Origin: CAVVYA01 sp964577835
Lineage (GTDB): Bacteria > Pseudomonadota > Alphaproteobacteria > SMXQ01
DNA: 64,000 nucleotides
Reading direction: 5' to 3'
Assembly (NCBI GenBank): GCA_964577835.1
Contig: CAZOBN010000004.1
Coordinates: 1 to 64,000 of the forward strand
A program made the translations under genes and the position numbers. Positions within the stretch are counted from its first letter, which is position 1. Each line of letters starts with the position of its first letter. Below, piece by piece: positions 1 to 7,852 of the stretch. The notes under the pieces are model-generated. The model searched no databases. It was not told the origin of the DNA and was given only the letters and a program-made list of their open reading frames with translations.

Positions 1-420
1 AGCATCGGGCTCAAGGAGCGCAACAAGAACGTCAAGATCGCGATCGCCGACCCGATGGGCGCCGCGCTCTACCATTACTACAAGCACGGCGAGCTGAAAG
101 CGGAGGGCTCCTCCATCACGGAAGGCATCGGCCAGGGCCGAGTCACCAAGAACCTCGAGGGCGCGGCGATCGACGAGGCCTACCAGATTCCCGACGAAGA
201 GGCGCTGCCGGTCGTGTTCGACCTGTTGAAGCACGAAGGGCTATGCATGGGGGGCTCGACCGGCATCAACGTGGCGGGCGCCATCCGCCTCGCCAAACAG
301 ATGGGGCCGGGCCACACCATCGTGACCATCCTCGCCGACTACGGCCAGCGCTATCAGTCGAAGCTGTTCAATCCCGATTTTCTGCGCGCGCGCCATCTGC
401 CCTTCCCCGATTGGATGTAG
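1..420 (+). CDS. cysK: cysteine synthase family protein, C-terminal part (cut by window start)
   Basis: Open from base 1 to the TAG at 418-420, so only the last 139 residues are present. The family uses PLP to make cysteine from O-acetylserine and sulfide, and some members also release sulfide from cysteine. Visible hallmarks are the SITEGIGQGR segment and GGSTGINVAGA, a glycine-rich loop near the C-terminal part of the fold. The ending (FNPDFL ... PDWM) matches the long-tailed alphaproteobacterial CysK-like group. A sulfurtransferase and a cystathionine beta-lyase follow on the same strand, which suggests a sulfur amino acid cluster. Whether it is a synthase or a desulfhydrase cannot be settled without the N-terminus and its PLP lysine. 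Confidence 0.9.
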   Translation, partial: SIGLKERNKNVKIAIADPMGAALYHYYKHGELKAEGSSITEGIGQGRVTKNLEGAAIDEAYQIPDEEALPVVFDLLKHEGLCMGGSTGINVAGAIRLAKQMGPGHTIVTILADYGQRYQSKLFNPDFLRARHLPFPDWM

Positions 421-429
421 GCCCTCGCC

Positions 430-1281
430 ATGAGCGGACCCGCCGTGCCACCCCTGGTTTCGACGGACTGGCTGGCCGCGCGCATGGAGACCGGCAATGT
501 GCGGGTGCTCGACGGCTCGTGGTACATGCCGGCGCAGGGGCGCGACGCGAAGGCCGAATTCGAGGTGTCGCATGTTCGCGGCGCGACATTCTTCGACATC
601 GATGCCATCGCCGACAGGACGCGCGGCCTGCCGCACATGCTGCCGACGCCGCAGGCATTCGCCGACGCGGTCGGCGCGCTCGGCATCAGCAACGCCGATG
701 TCGTTGTCGTGTATGACGGTGCCGGCATTTTCAGCGCGCCGCGCGTGTGGTGGACCTTCCGCGTCTTCGGTCACGACAGGGTGGCGGTGCTCGACGGCGG
801 CCTGCCGAAATGGCGCCGCGAAGGCCGCCCGACCGAATCCGGCCCGGAGAAACTGCGCAAGGTGCCCTTCGAGGCCTCGTTCCGGCCGGAGCTGGTGCGC
901 GACTTCGCGGCGATTGCGGCCAATCTTGCCAGCCACGCGGAGCTCGTGCTCGACGCGCGCAGCGAAGGCCGCTTCCGTGGTATTGAGCCGGAGCCGCGCC
1001 CCGGTCTCAAGAGCGGCCACATCCCCGGCAGCCGCAACCTGCCGTTCCAGGCTCTCATCGACCCGCAGACCGGCACCATGCGGCCAACGGCGGAGCTGTC
1101 GCGCATCTTCGCGGCCGCCGGCATGACCCAGGGGCAACCCGTCGCCACGAGCTGCGGTTCGGGGCTCACCGCGGCGATCCTCGCCTTCGGGCTTCATCTC
1201 GCCGGCCACAAGGATGCCGCGGTCTATGACGGCTCGTGGTCCGAGTGGGGCGCCAAGCCCGATGCGCCCGTCGAACGCTGA
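430..1281 (+). CDS. sseA: 3-mercaptopyruvate/thiosulfate sulfurtransferase
   Basis: A 283-residue two-domain rhodanese. It moves a sulfane sulfur from 3-mercaptopyruvate or thiosulfate to an acceptor thiol in the cytoplasm. The N-terminal non-catalytic rhodanese domain covers about residues 10-130. The C-terminal catalytic domain has the active-site loop CGSGLT with Cys at about 242. That loop resembles the CG[S/T]G[V/L]T of mercaptopyruvate sulfurtransferases more than the CRKGVT of thiosulfate sulfurtransferases. The ATG at 430 lies 9 bases after the stop of the cysteine synthase gene, so the two are probably co-transcribed. metC follows within 50 bases. No signal peptide. Confidence 0.93.
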   Translation: MSGPAVPPLVSTDWLAARMETGNVRVLDGSWYMPAQGRDAKAEFEVSHVRGATFFDIDAIADRTRGLPHMLPTPQAFADAVGALGISNADVVVVYDGAGIFSAPRVWWTFRVFGHDRVAVLDGGLPKWRREGRPTESGPEKLRKVPFEASFRPELVRDFAAIAANLASHAELVLDARSEGRFRGIEPEPRPGLKSGHIPGSRNLPFQALIDPQTGTMRPTAELSRIFAAAGMTQGQPVATSCGSGLTAAILAFGLHLAGHKDAAVYDGSWSEWGAKPDAPVER

Positions 1282-1328
1282 TCAAACCGCGCTGGCTTGA
1301 GTCGCGCGCCGGTGCCAAACTCGCCCGC

Positions 1329-2519
1329 ATGAAAAAGACCGACGACCTGCCGCAGAAGCCCGACACTCTGGTGACCACGGTCGGCCGCGATCCGCCGAGC
1401 CACTTCAACACGGTGAACCCGCCGATTCACCGCGCTTCGACGGTGACCTTCCCGACCGTCGCCGACCTGGAGGCCGTCGGCAAGGCGCCGTTCGACATCT
1501 TCAACTACGGCCGCCAGGGCACGCCGACCGCCTTTCATCTCGAAGAGGCCATGGCCAAGCTGGATGGCGGACATCGCGGCATCGTCTGCTCGTCGGGCGT
1601 GTCCGCCATCGCCGTCGCGCTCACCGCCTTCGTGCAGCAGGGCGATCACGTGCTGATGGTCGACAGCACCTATGACCCGACGCGGCGCTATTGCGACCAA
1701 TTGCTCGGTCGCTTCGGCGTCGAGACGACCTATTACGATCCGACGATCGGCGCGGGCATCGCCAAGCTGATCCGCCCCGACACCAAGGTGGTCTTCGTCG
1801 AATCGCCGGGCTCGGTGACTTTCGAGGTGCAGGACATCCCGGCCATCGTCGATGCGGCTCACAAGGCCGGCGCGGTGGTGTTGATGGACAATAGCTGGGC
1901 GACGCCGCTGTTGTTCCGCCCTCTCGACCATGGCGTCGACGTGGCGATCTATTCCGGCACGAAGTATCTCGTCGGCCATGCGGACGCCATGATCGGCGTC
2001 ATCGTCACGACCCAGGAAAGCTTCCTCAAGGTGCGCCGCTCGCGCCAGCTCTTCGGTCCCTGCGCCGGTCCGGACGACTGCTACCTGACGCTGCGCGGAT
2101 TGCGCACGCTGGGCGTCCGGCTCGAGCGCCATCAGAAAACCGGATTGATGCTTGCCGAATGGCTCAGGAAGCGGCCGGAGGTGACGAAGCTGCTGCACCC
2201 GGCCTTTCCCGATTGCCCGGGCCATGCGGTGTGGAAGCGAGATTTCAAAGGCGCGAGCGGGCTATTCTCGATCATTCTCAAGCCCACTTCGAAACAGGCG
2301 GTTGCCGCCATGCTCGACGGCATGAAGCTGTTCGCCATGGGCTATAGCTGGGGCGGCTTCGAAAGCCTGATCCTGCCGATCAACCCGGCAAACTACCGTA
2401 CGGCCGTGCCCTGGCGCGCCGAGGGACCGCTGCTCCGTCTCCATGCCGGGTTGGAAGATCCGAGCGACCTGATCGCCGATCTCGAAGAAGGCTTCGCCCG
2501 CCTCAACGCGGCGGCTTAG
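1329..2519 (+). CDS. metC: cystathionine beta-lyase (Cys/Met metabolism PLP enzyme)
   Basis: A 396-residue fold-type I PLP enzyme that cleaves cystathionine to homocysteine, pyruvate and ammonia, or acts as a cysteine desulfhydrase. The PLP lysine is in SGTKYLVGHAD at about residue 212, the cofactor-binding aspartate is in VLMDNSW, and the YGRQGTPT segment is typical of the family. I chose the ATG at 1329, which gives the usual N-terminus (TLVTTVGR ... VNPPIHRAST); the frame stays open upstream to 1236, but that extension does not resemble the family. Third gene of the sulfur run. Its stop overlaps the stop of znuB on the other strand by three bases, so the two converge without a terminator gap. 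Confidence 0.92.
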   Translation: MKKTDDLPQKPDTLVTTVGRDPPSHFNTVNPPIHRASTVTFPTVADLEAVGKAPFDIFNYGRQGTPTAFHLEEAMAKLDGGHRGIVCSSGVSAIAVALTAFVQQGDHVLMVDSTYDPTRRYCDQLLGRFGVETTYYDPTIGAGIAKLIRPDTKVVFVESPGSVTFEVQDIPAIVDAAHKAGAVVLMDNSWATPLLFRPLDHGVDVAIYSGTKYLVGHADAMIGVIVTTQESFLKVRRSRQLFGPCAGPDDCYLTLRGLRTLGVRLERHQKTGLMLAEWLRKRPEVTKLLHPAFPDCPGHAVWKRDFKGASGLFSIILKPTSKQAVAAMLDGMKLFAMGYSWGGFESLILPINPANYRTAVPWRAEGPLLRLHAGLEDPSDLIADLEEGFARLNAAA

Positions 2520-3319
2520 GCTTTCGCGCGCGCCTTCGTTCGGCGCGGCAGCAGCGACACGATGGCGAAAATCAAGGCCGCGGTGAGCACGATCGCCGCG
2601 CCCGACGGCAGATCCCACGCGAAGGACTCGGCGAGGCCGGCGGCCACGGTGACGCAGCCGATGACCGAGGCGAGCACCGCCATCTGTTCCGGCGTGCGCG
2701 ACAGGTGCCGCGCGGTGGCCGCCGGGATCACCAGCAGCGACGTGATCAGCAGCAGGCCGACGATCTTGAGCGAGACCGCGATGACGATGGCGAGCAGGAT
2801 CATGAACACGAAGCGCACCAGCGTGGCGTGGACGCCCTCGACCTCGGCCATCTCCTCGTGCACGGTGAGCGCCAGCAGCGGACGCCAGATCCAGGCGAGC
2901 GCCGCGAGGGCCACGACCCCGCCGCCGTAGATCCAGTAGATATCCGCCTCGCCCACCGACAGGATGTCGCCGAACAGCAGCGACAGCAAATCCGTGCGCA
3001 GGGTATCGAGGAACGCCACCATGACGATGCCCGCCGCGAGCGCCGTATGGGCGAGCACGCCGAGCAGCGTGTCGGTCGCCAGTGTCTTACGCTGCTCGGC
3101 AACGTAGAGGAGTGCCGCGAGCACCAGGGACACGGCGAACATCCCGAGTGTCATGTCGAAATGCAGCAGATAGCCGAGCGCGACGCCGAGCAGCGCCGAA
3201 TGGGCGAGCGTCGAGCCGAAGAAGGCCATGCGGCGCCACACCACGAAGGCGCCGAGCGGGCCGCAGATGACCGCCACGCCGAAGCCGGCGATCAACGCGC
3301 GCAGCAGGAAATCATCCAT
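2516..3319 (-). CDS. znuB: zinc ABC transporter permease
   Basis: A 267-residue membrane subunit of an ABC-3 type metal importer with about eight hydrophobic segments. It would pass Zn(II), delivered by a periplasmic ZnuA, into the cytoplasm using ATP hydrolysis by ZnuC. The start at 3319 (MDDFLLRALIAGF) fits the family N-terminus; the longer open frame to 3571 runs inside znuC and is not membrane-like. It overlaps the end of znuC by 8 bases, which suggests translational coupling. Gene order on this strand is zur-znuC-znuB. No ZnuA gene is in the window, so the binding protein must be encoded elsewhere. Confidence 0.93.
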   Translation of the reverse strand: MDDFLLRALIAGFGVAVICGPLGAFVVWRRMAFFGSTLAHSALLGVALGYLLHFDMTLGMFAVSLVLAALLYVAEQRKTLATDTLLGVLAHTALAAGIVMVAFLDTLRTDLLSLLFGDILSVGEADIYWIYGGGVVALAALAWIWRPLLALTVHEEMAEVEGVHATLVRFVFMILLAIVIAVSLKIVGLLLITSLLVIPAATARHLSRTPEQMAVLASVIGCVTVAAGLAESFAWDLPSGAAIVLTAALIFAIVSLLPRRTKARAKA

Positions 3320-4214
3320 GGGAATGGCCTCGCCCCTGGCGGGGGTCGCCGCCGTGATGATGCCCGTGGTCATGGCCGCGATCCTCGCCCCGGCCGTGCA
3401 TATGCGGTGCGGCGGTCGATCCCGGCAAAGGCGCCACATGGCCAGCGGCATCGTGGCTGTGATCGTGGGCGTGGGTATAGACCGCCAGGCTCTGGGCGAT
3501 CGCGGGCCCGAACAGCGCGAAATATTCCGGATGGCGGCTGACGGATTCCGGCGATCCGGCGCAGCACACATGCTGGTTGAGGCAGATCACCTCGTCGGTC
3601 GAGGCCATCACCAGATGCAGATCGTGAGACACCATGAGCACGCCGCAACCGTAGCGGTAGCGCAACTGGCCGATCAGGTCGTAGAGCTCCGCCTGCCCGG
3701 TGACGTCGACGCTGCGCACCGGCTCGTCGAGCACCAGCAGGTCGGGCCGGCGCAACAGCGCGCGCGCCAGCAGGATTCGCTGGAATTCGCCGCCCGACAG
3801 TTCCTGCACCGCCTGGTCCGCCGTGTAGGACGCACCCACCTCGTCGAGCACCTGGGCCAGCCGGTCGCGCGCGGTCACCCCGGATAGCTTGAGGAAGCGC
3901 CACACCGTCATCGGCATGTCACGGTCGATGGTCATGAGCTGCGGCATGTAGCCGACGCGGATACCGGGACGCCGCGTGACCGTTCCGCCGGTCGGCTTCA
4001 TCAGGCCGAGCAGGATGCGCACCAGGGTGGATTTGCCGGCGCCGTTCGGGCCGATCAGGGTGACCACCTCGCCGCGCCGCACGGACAGGCTGACGTCACG
4101 CAGAATCTCCCGCCCGCCGAGCTCGACGAAAAGATTCCTCGCCTCGACCAGGGACTCGCCCGGTGCGACGGCGGCCGGCGGTTCGGCGTGGGCCTCTCCC
4201 GCTTCAGTGAGCAT
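3312..4214 (-). CDS. znuC: zinc ABC transporter ATP-binding protein with His-rich tail
   Basis: A 300-residue ABC ATPase that powers ZnuB. Walker A GPNGAGKST is at about 55-63, the signature ELSGGE at about 138, Walker B LLVLDEP about 20 residues later, and the switch histidine is in MVSHD. After the ATPase core ends near residue 245, a tail of about 55 residues is packed with His, Gly and Asp (repeats such as HDHSHD, HDHGHHH, HSHG). The tail may bind zinc or act as a metal sensor; that is inference. The start overlaps the 3' end of zur by 11 bases and the end overlaps znuB by 8, so zur-znuC-znuB is a tight operon presumably repressed by Zur. Confidence 0.94.
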   Translation of the reverse strand: MLTEAGEAHAEPPAAVAPGESLVEARNLFVELGGREILRDVSLSVRRGEVVTLIGPNGAGKSTLVRILLGLMKPTGGTVTRRPGIRVGYMPQLMTIDRDMPMTVWRFLKLSGVTARDRLAQVLDEVGASYTADQAVQELSGGEFQRILLARALLRRPDLLVLDEPVRSVDVTGQAELYDLIGQLRYRYGCGVLMVSHDLHLVMASTDEVICLNQHVCCAGSPESVSRHPEYFALFGPAIAQSLAVYTHAHDHSHDAAGHVAPLPGSTAAPHMHGRGEDRGHDHGHHHGGDPRQGRGHSHG

Positions 4215-4737
4215 GGTCCGCCCTCTGGCCGGCGGCGCGCTTCGGAGGGGCGAGGCAATCGCGGCAGATGCCGGCGATCTCCACGGTTTGGCCCGTCATG
4301 TCGAACCCGAGCTCGCGCGCGCTGGCGGCGATGGCGCCGCCGATGGCGCCGTTCTCGATCTCCGCCACGGTGCCGCAGCGGCGGCAGATGAGATATTGAA
4401 TGGCATGGGCATCGGCCGGATGGCTGCAGCCGATGAAGGCGTTGAGGGAGGCGATGCGATGGACCAGCCCTTGGTCCTGCAGGAAATCGAGCGCGCGGTA
4501 GACCGTCGGCGGCATGGCGCTGCGGCCCTCGCGCTTGAGCATCTCCATGATGGCGTAGGCGCCGACCGGGGCGTGGGAATCCCAGATCAGGGTGAGCACT
4601 CGGCGGCGCAGCTCGGTCATCCGGGCGCCGCGCTTGGCGCACAATTCGTCGGCCATGGCCAGGGCGTCCACCATGCATTTGCGGTGGTCATGGCCGCGTT
4701 GCAGCGCCACCGGCATTTTCGTCGCGCGTTTCGCCAT
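4204..4737 (-). CDS. zur: Fur-family zinc uptake regulator Zur
   Basis: A 177-residue Fur-family repressor. The N-terminal winged helix covers about residues 30-100 (ALxxxGARMTELRRRVLTLI, then PPTVYRALDFL). The C-terminal dimerisation domain carries two CxxC pairs (ICRRC and ICRDC) for the structural zinc. The HPADAHAI segment supplies likely regulatory-site ligands. Position at the head of the znuCB operon, with a Zur box in its own promoter, supports Zur rather than Fur. When zinc-loaded it should bind the box at 4790-4804 and repress zur-znuC-znuB. The ATG at 4737 is chosen; a later start cannot be excluded. Confidence 0.92.
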   Translation of the reverse strand: MAKRATKMPVALQRGHDHRKCMVDALAMADELCAKRGARMTELRRRVLTLIWDSHAPVGAYAIMEMLKREGRSAMPPTVYRALDFLQDQGLVHRIASLNAFIGCSHPADAHAIQYLICRRCGTVAEIENGAIGGAIAASARELGFDMTGQTVEIAGICRDCLAPPKRAAGQRADHAH

Positions 4738-4786
4738 CTCAGCTACCGTGCCTTAACGCCTTGAATTATAGTCGGGATTGCATCAC

Positions 4787-4807
4787 GAATGTTATAGTAT
4801 AACAGAT
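4787..4807. promoter_or_regulatory. Zur box in the zur/hisI divergent promoter region
   Basis: The core TGTTATAGTATAACA (4790-4804) is a palindrome broken only at its central base, inside the larger context AATGTTATAGTATAACAGA. This is the classical proteobacterial Zur operator shape (ATGTTATA-N-TATAACAT). It lies about 50 bases upstream of the zur start and 58 bases upstream of the hisI start, so a dimer bound here could control both directions. The surrounding 4738-4862 is locally AT-rich compared with the flanking genes. Confidence 0.85.
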
Positions 4808-4862
4808 CGCGGGCCCGGCGTGTCAAACGTCTCGCCCGAACCGCCAAGCCCGGGAGTTGATC

Positions 4863-5300
4863 ATGAGCGCGCCCTCCGCGCCCCCGCCGTCCCCCCTCGC
4901 CCTGTCCGACTCGGCGATCGAGCGGATCCTCGGCGAGATGAAGTTCGACGCCAACGGTCTGGTCGCCGCCATCGCGCAGCAGCACGACACGGGCGAGGTG
5001 CTGATGCTGGCCTGGATGAACCGCGAGGCGGTCAGCGAAACCCTGCGCAGCGGTTATGCTCACTATTATTCCCGCTCGCGGCGCAAGCAGTGGCGCAAGG
5101 GCGAAAGTTCCGGCCAAGTCCAGAAACTGGCCGATTTCCGCGTCGATTGCGACGGCGATGCGGTGCTGCTGCTGGTCGAGCAGACCGGCGTCGCCTGCCA
5201 CACCGGGCGACACAATTGCTTCTTCCGCGCGCCGCGCGCCGGCAGCCTGGCGGAGATCGCCAAGGTCGAGGTCGATCCCGCTAAGCTCTACGGCGAGTAA
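4863..5300 (+). CDS. hisI: phosphoribosyl-AMP cyclohydrolase
   Basis: A 145-residue enzyme for the third step of histidine synthesis: hydrolytic opening of the adenine ring of phosphoribosyl-AMP. The Zn ligands are present as C-x15-C-x6-C (CDGD ... ACHTGRHNC), and RKQWRKGESSG is the substrate-binding segment typical of HisI. The ATG at 4863 has GGGAG six bases upstream, so I prefer it to the TTG at 4857. It is divergent from zur with a Zur box between them and not in a his operon. Comparative genomics has found Zur-controlled hisI paralogs, so this may be a zinc-linked second copy; whether another hisI exists cannot be seen here. Confidence 0.93.
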   Translation: MSAPSAPPPSPLALSDSAIERILGEMKFDANGLVAAIAQQHDTGEVLMLAWMNREAVSETLRSGYAHYYSRSRRKQWRKGESSGQVQKLADFRVDCDGDAVLLLVEQTGVACHTGRHNCFFRAPRAGSLAEIAKVEVDPAKLYGE

Positions 5301-5305
5301 ACAGC

Positions 5306-6235
5306 ATGGTCCTTTTGCTGAAAGGCGGACGGGAGCCGATCGAAAGCTGGCTGGCCGCATTCGGCAAGGTATCCCCCGACCTCGAGGTGCGCGTATGGCC
5401 CGATTTCGGCCGACGGGAAGACGTCGAATTCGCGCTGGTGTCGCACATGCCGCACGGTGAGCTGGCGACATTTCCCAATCTGCGCTTCATCGCTTCCATG
5501 TCGGTCGGCGTCGAGCATCTGCTCGAGGATCCGCAACTGCCCCCGAATGTGCCGCTGGTGCGCAGCGTCAATCCGCAGCGCTCGGCGACCATGGCGCAGT
5601 ATGTGCTCCTCCATGTGCTGCGCTACTTTCGCCGCTTCCCGGATTATCAAGCGCAGCAGCGGGCAAAGCACTGGGAGCGCCTGCCGCAGCGCGACGCCAA
5701 GGATCTGCGCGTCGGGATCATGGGGCTGGGCTCGCTCGGCTTGGCCGCCGCGCAGCAGCTTCGCCAATGCGGCTTCGATGTGGCCGGCTGGACGCGCACG
5801 CCGCACAGCCACGACGGCATCGCCAATTTCGTCGGCCGCGACGGATTTCTTCCGTTCCTGGCGCGCAGCGATATCCTGGTCTGCCAACTGCCACTGACGC
5901 GCGAGACTCAGGACATCCTCGATGCCCGCGCGCTCGCCGCCTTGCCACGCGGCGCCTATGTCATCAATACGGCGCGCGGCGAACATGTGGTCGAGGAGGA
6001 TCTGCTGGCGGCGCTCGAGTCCGGGCATATCGCCGGCGCCACCCTCGACGTGTTCCGCGAGGAGCCTCTGCCGGCCGATCATCCTTTCTGGATTCACCCA
6101 AAAGTCACCATTACCCCCCACAACTCCTGCGATGGCCGCGCCGCCCATGGCGCGATCACCATCGCCGACAATATCCGGCGCGCCCGCGAAGGCCGCCCCC
6201 TCGTCAATCTGGTGGATCGCGCCGCCGGCTATTGA
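5306..6235 (+). CDS. D-isomer specific 2-hydroxyacid dehydrogenase (glyoxylate/hydroxypyruvate reductase-like)
   Basis: A 309-residue NAD(P)-dependent dehydrogenase that would reduce a 2-oxoacid such as glyoxylate or hydroxypyruvate. The nucleotide motif GLGSLG is in the middle of the protein. Catalytic residues are the Arg in NTARGEHV, the Glu in FREEPL and the His in TPHNSCD. Overall pattern and length fit the GhrA-like branch. It starts five bases after hisI stops, so the two are probably co-transcribed and perhaps share the upstream Zur box. Substrate is not predictable from sequence alone. Confidence 0.88.
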   Translation: MVLLLKGGREPIESWLAAFGKVSPDLEVRVWPDFGRREDVEFALVSHMPHGELATFPNLRFIASMSVGVEHLLEDPQLPPNVPLVRSVNPQRSATMAQYVLLHVLRYFRRFPDYQAQQRAKHWERLPQRDAKDLRVGIMGLGSLGLAAAQQLRQCGFDVAGWTRTPHSHDGIANFVGRDGFLPFLARSDILVCQLPLTRETQDILDARALAALPRGAYVINTARGEHVVEEDLLAALESGHIAGATLDVFREEPLPADHPFWIHPKVTITPHNSCDGRAAHGAITIADNIRRAREGRPLVNLVDRAAGY

Positions 6236-6257
6236 GTGCTTTGGCCCAACACGGCCG

Positions 6258-6515
6258 TTACTGCTCCTCCCCCTCGATGGGGGAGGTCGGGTGGGGGTGA
6301 AATCCGTGCTCGGGGAGACACCCCCCACCCTGACCCCACAAAGCAGGGCAATCGCATATGAATTTTCCCGATTCCATTTGTGCTCCGGAAGGCCCGCCCG
6401 GATTCGAAACTTGCGCAACGGGCTCGCGCACGATTCGATTTTTTCGCCCATTCGCCCAAAACGCGCCACATGCGATAGCCCTGCCCCACAAAGGGGGGAG
6501 GGAAACTCTAGCAAT
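6258..6515. repeat. intergenic palindromic repeat block
   Basis: Fills the gap between two convergent genes. It opens with a hairpin (CCTCCCCC TCGAT GGGGGAGG). Further in, CAGGGCAATCGCAT near 6343 is mirrored by ATGCGATAGCCCTG near 6470, so the block is an imperfect inverted repeat of about 250 bases, with CCCCACAAAG at both inner edges. Such blocks are common between genes in Hyphomicrobiales. I see no gene in it; short frames through it are low-quality. Confidence 0.65.
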
Positions 6516-6534
6516 GCGCAAGATGCCGGGTTGA

Positions 6535-7233
6535 TCAGGCGAGCGCGATCGCGGCGAAGCTCTCCGCCTGCGGCCCCTGCCCTTTGGCCTGGGCCTCGCC
6601 GGGGCGGCGCAGTTGCACGGTGTGCAGGCCGGCGGCGCGGGCCGCCGCGATCTCGTCGGTGCTGTCGGACAGGAACAGCATGCGCGACGCGGGCATGCCG
6701 ATCGCAGCCGCGATCCTGCGATAGCTGTCGGCTTCTTTCTTCGGACCCGTCGTGGTGTCGAAATAGCCGGAGAACAGCGGCGTGAGGTCGCCGAATTTCG
6801 TATGGCCGAAGATCAGCTTCTGCGCCGGCACCGAACCGGAGGAATAGACGTAGAGCTTTTTGCCCGCCCGATGCCAGCGGCGCAGGGCCTCGGCGGCATC
6901 GTCGTAGATATGACCCTGGAAGCCGCCGGCCTTGTAGCCCTCGGCCCAGATCATGCCCTGCAGCGCCTTGAGCGGCGTCGCCTTGCGGTCCTCGTCGATC
7001 CAGCGCCGCAGAACGGCGACCACCGCCTCGTCCGACATGGCCGGATCGCCCGCCTCGCGCTTGGCCGCGTCAAGCTCGGCGCGCACCGCCGGCTCGCGCC
7101 CATGCGCCGCGACGAACCCGTTCAGGTTCGCCCGCGCATAGGGAAACAGCACGTCATGGACGAAAGAGATGGCGGTGGTCGTGCCCTCGATATCGGTGAC
7201 GATGGCATCGATGGGCGCTTGAATCGTCGCCAT
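6535..7233 (-). CDS. mtnC: acireductone synthase (enolase-phosphatase E1)
   Basis: A 232-residue HAD-superfamily enzyme of methionine salvage. It enolises 2,3-diketo-5-methylthiopentyl-1-phosphate and then dephosphorylates it to acireductone. The nucleophile motif is VTDIEGTT (Asp at about 14, Glu 16); SSGSVPAQ carries the second motif and FLSDSTDEI the acidic motif. The ATG at 7233 shares one base with the stop of mtnD (TGATG), so translation is probably coupled. Last gene of the mtnB-mtnD-mtnC run. Confidence 0.95.
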   Translation of the reverse strand: MATIQAPIDAIVTDIEGTTTAISFVHDVLFPYARANLNGFVAAHGREPAVRAELDAAKREAGDPAMSDEAVVAVLRRWIDEDRKATPLKALQGMIWAEGYKAGGFQGHIYDDAAEALRRWHRAGKKLYVYSSGSVPAQKLIFGHTKFGDLTPLFSGYFDTTTGPKKEADSYRRIAAAIGMPASRMLFLSDSTDEIAAARAAGLHTVQLRRPGEAQAKGQGPQAESFAAIALA

Positions 7234-7796
7234 CAGGCGACTGCGGCGACCGGCTCGTCGATCGTCGGGAAGCTCTGGGAAATCGTGCTGCCGGTGAACT
7301 TCGCCACCCAGCCCGCCGGATCGGTGAACAGCCGGATGCAGGCCAGGTGCGGCTCGGCGCCCATGTCGAACCAGTGGGTCGTGCCGGCGGGCACGCTGAT
7401 CAGGTCGCCCTTCTGGCACAGCACGCCATAGACCTTGCCTTGGGCATGAAGGTAGAACAGCCCGCGGCCATCGACGAAGAAGCGCACTTCGTCCTCCTCA
7501 TGGATATGCTCGTTGAGGAATTTCTGGCGCAGGGCGGCCTTGTCCGGATTGTCCTTGGTCAGGCTGATCACGTCGGCCGTTTTGTAGCCGCATGCGCGCA
7601 TCAACCGATCGACAGGCTGGCGGTAGGCGGCCAGGACCGCGTCCTGCGACGCGCCCGCGGCGACCGGCTGAGCGGCCTGCCAGCGTTCGAAACGCACGCC
7701 GATCGCCTGGAGATGACGCGCCATCTCGGCGCCCTCGCTGGTGTCGACCAGCGGCTCGGACGGCTTGTCCTCGTGATAGACTTTCAGATTGCTCAT
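7233..7796 (-). CDS. mtnD: acireductone dioxygenase
   Basis: A 187-residue cupin that oxidises acireductone with O2 to 2-keto-4-methylthiobutyrate and formate (iron form) or off-pathway products (nickel form). Metal ligands are His97, His99 and Glu103 in EHIHEEDEVRFF, and His141 in GTTHWFD. The start ATG at 7796 is preceded by AAGAGGATGGGGC, which occurs twice 18 bases apart, duplicating the ribosome-binding region. It lies between mtnB and mtnC on the same strand and overlaps mtnC by one base. Confidence 0.95.
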   Translation of the reverse strand: MSNLKVYHEDKPSEPLVDTSEGAEMARHLQAIGVRFERWQAAQPVAAGASQDAVLAAYRQPVDRLMRACGYKTADVISLTKDNPDKAALRQKFLNEHIHEEDEVRFFVDGRGLFYLHAQGKVYGVLCQKGDLISVPAGTTHWFDMGAEPHLACIRLFTDPAGWVAKFTGSTISQSFPTIDEPVAAVA

Positions 7797-7852
7797 CGCC
7801 CCATCCTCTTCAGTGGCCCCATCCTCTTTAGGTGCGGCCAGTGAACCTTCTA

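Noticed and set aside
1224..2225. Long minus-strand frame opposite metC
   Set aside because: Composition is that of an antisense shadow (Arg/His/Ala-rich, no family), and metC is a clear gene on the plus strand.
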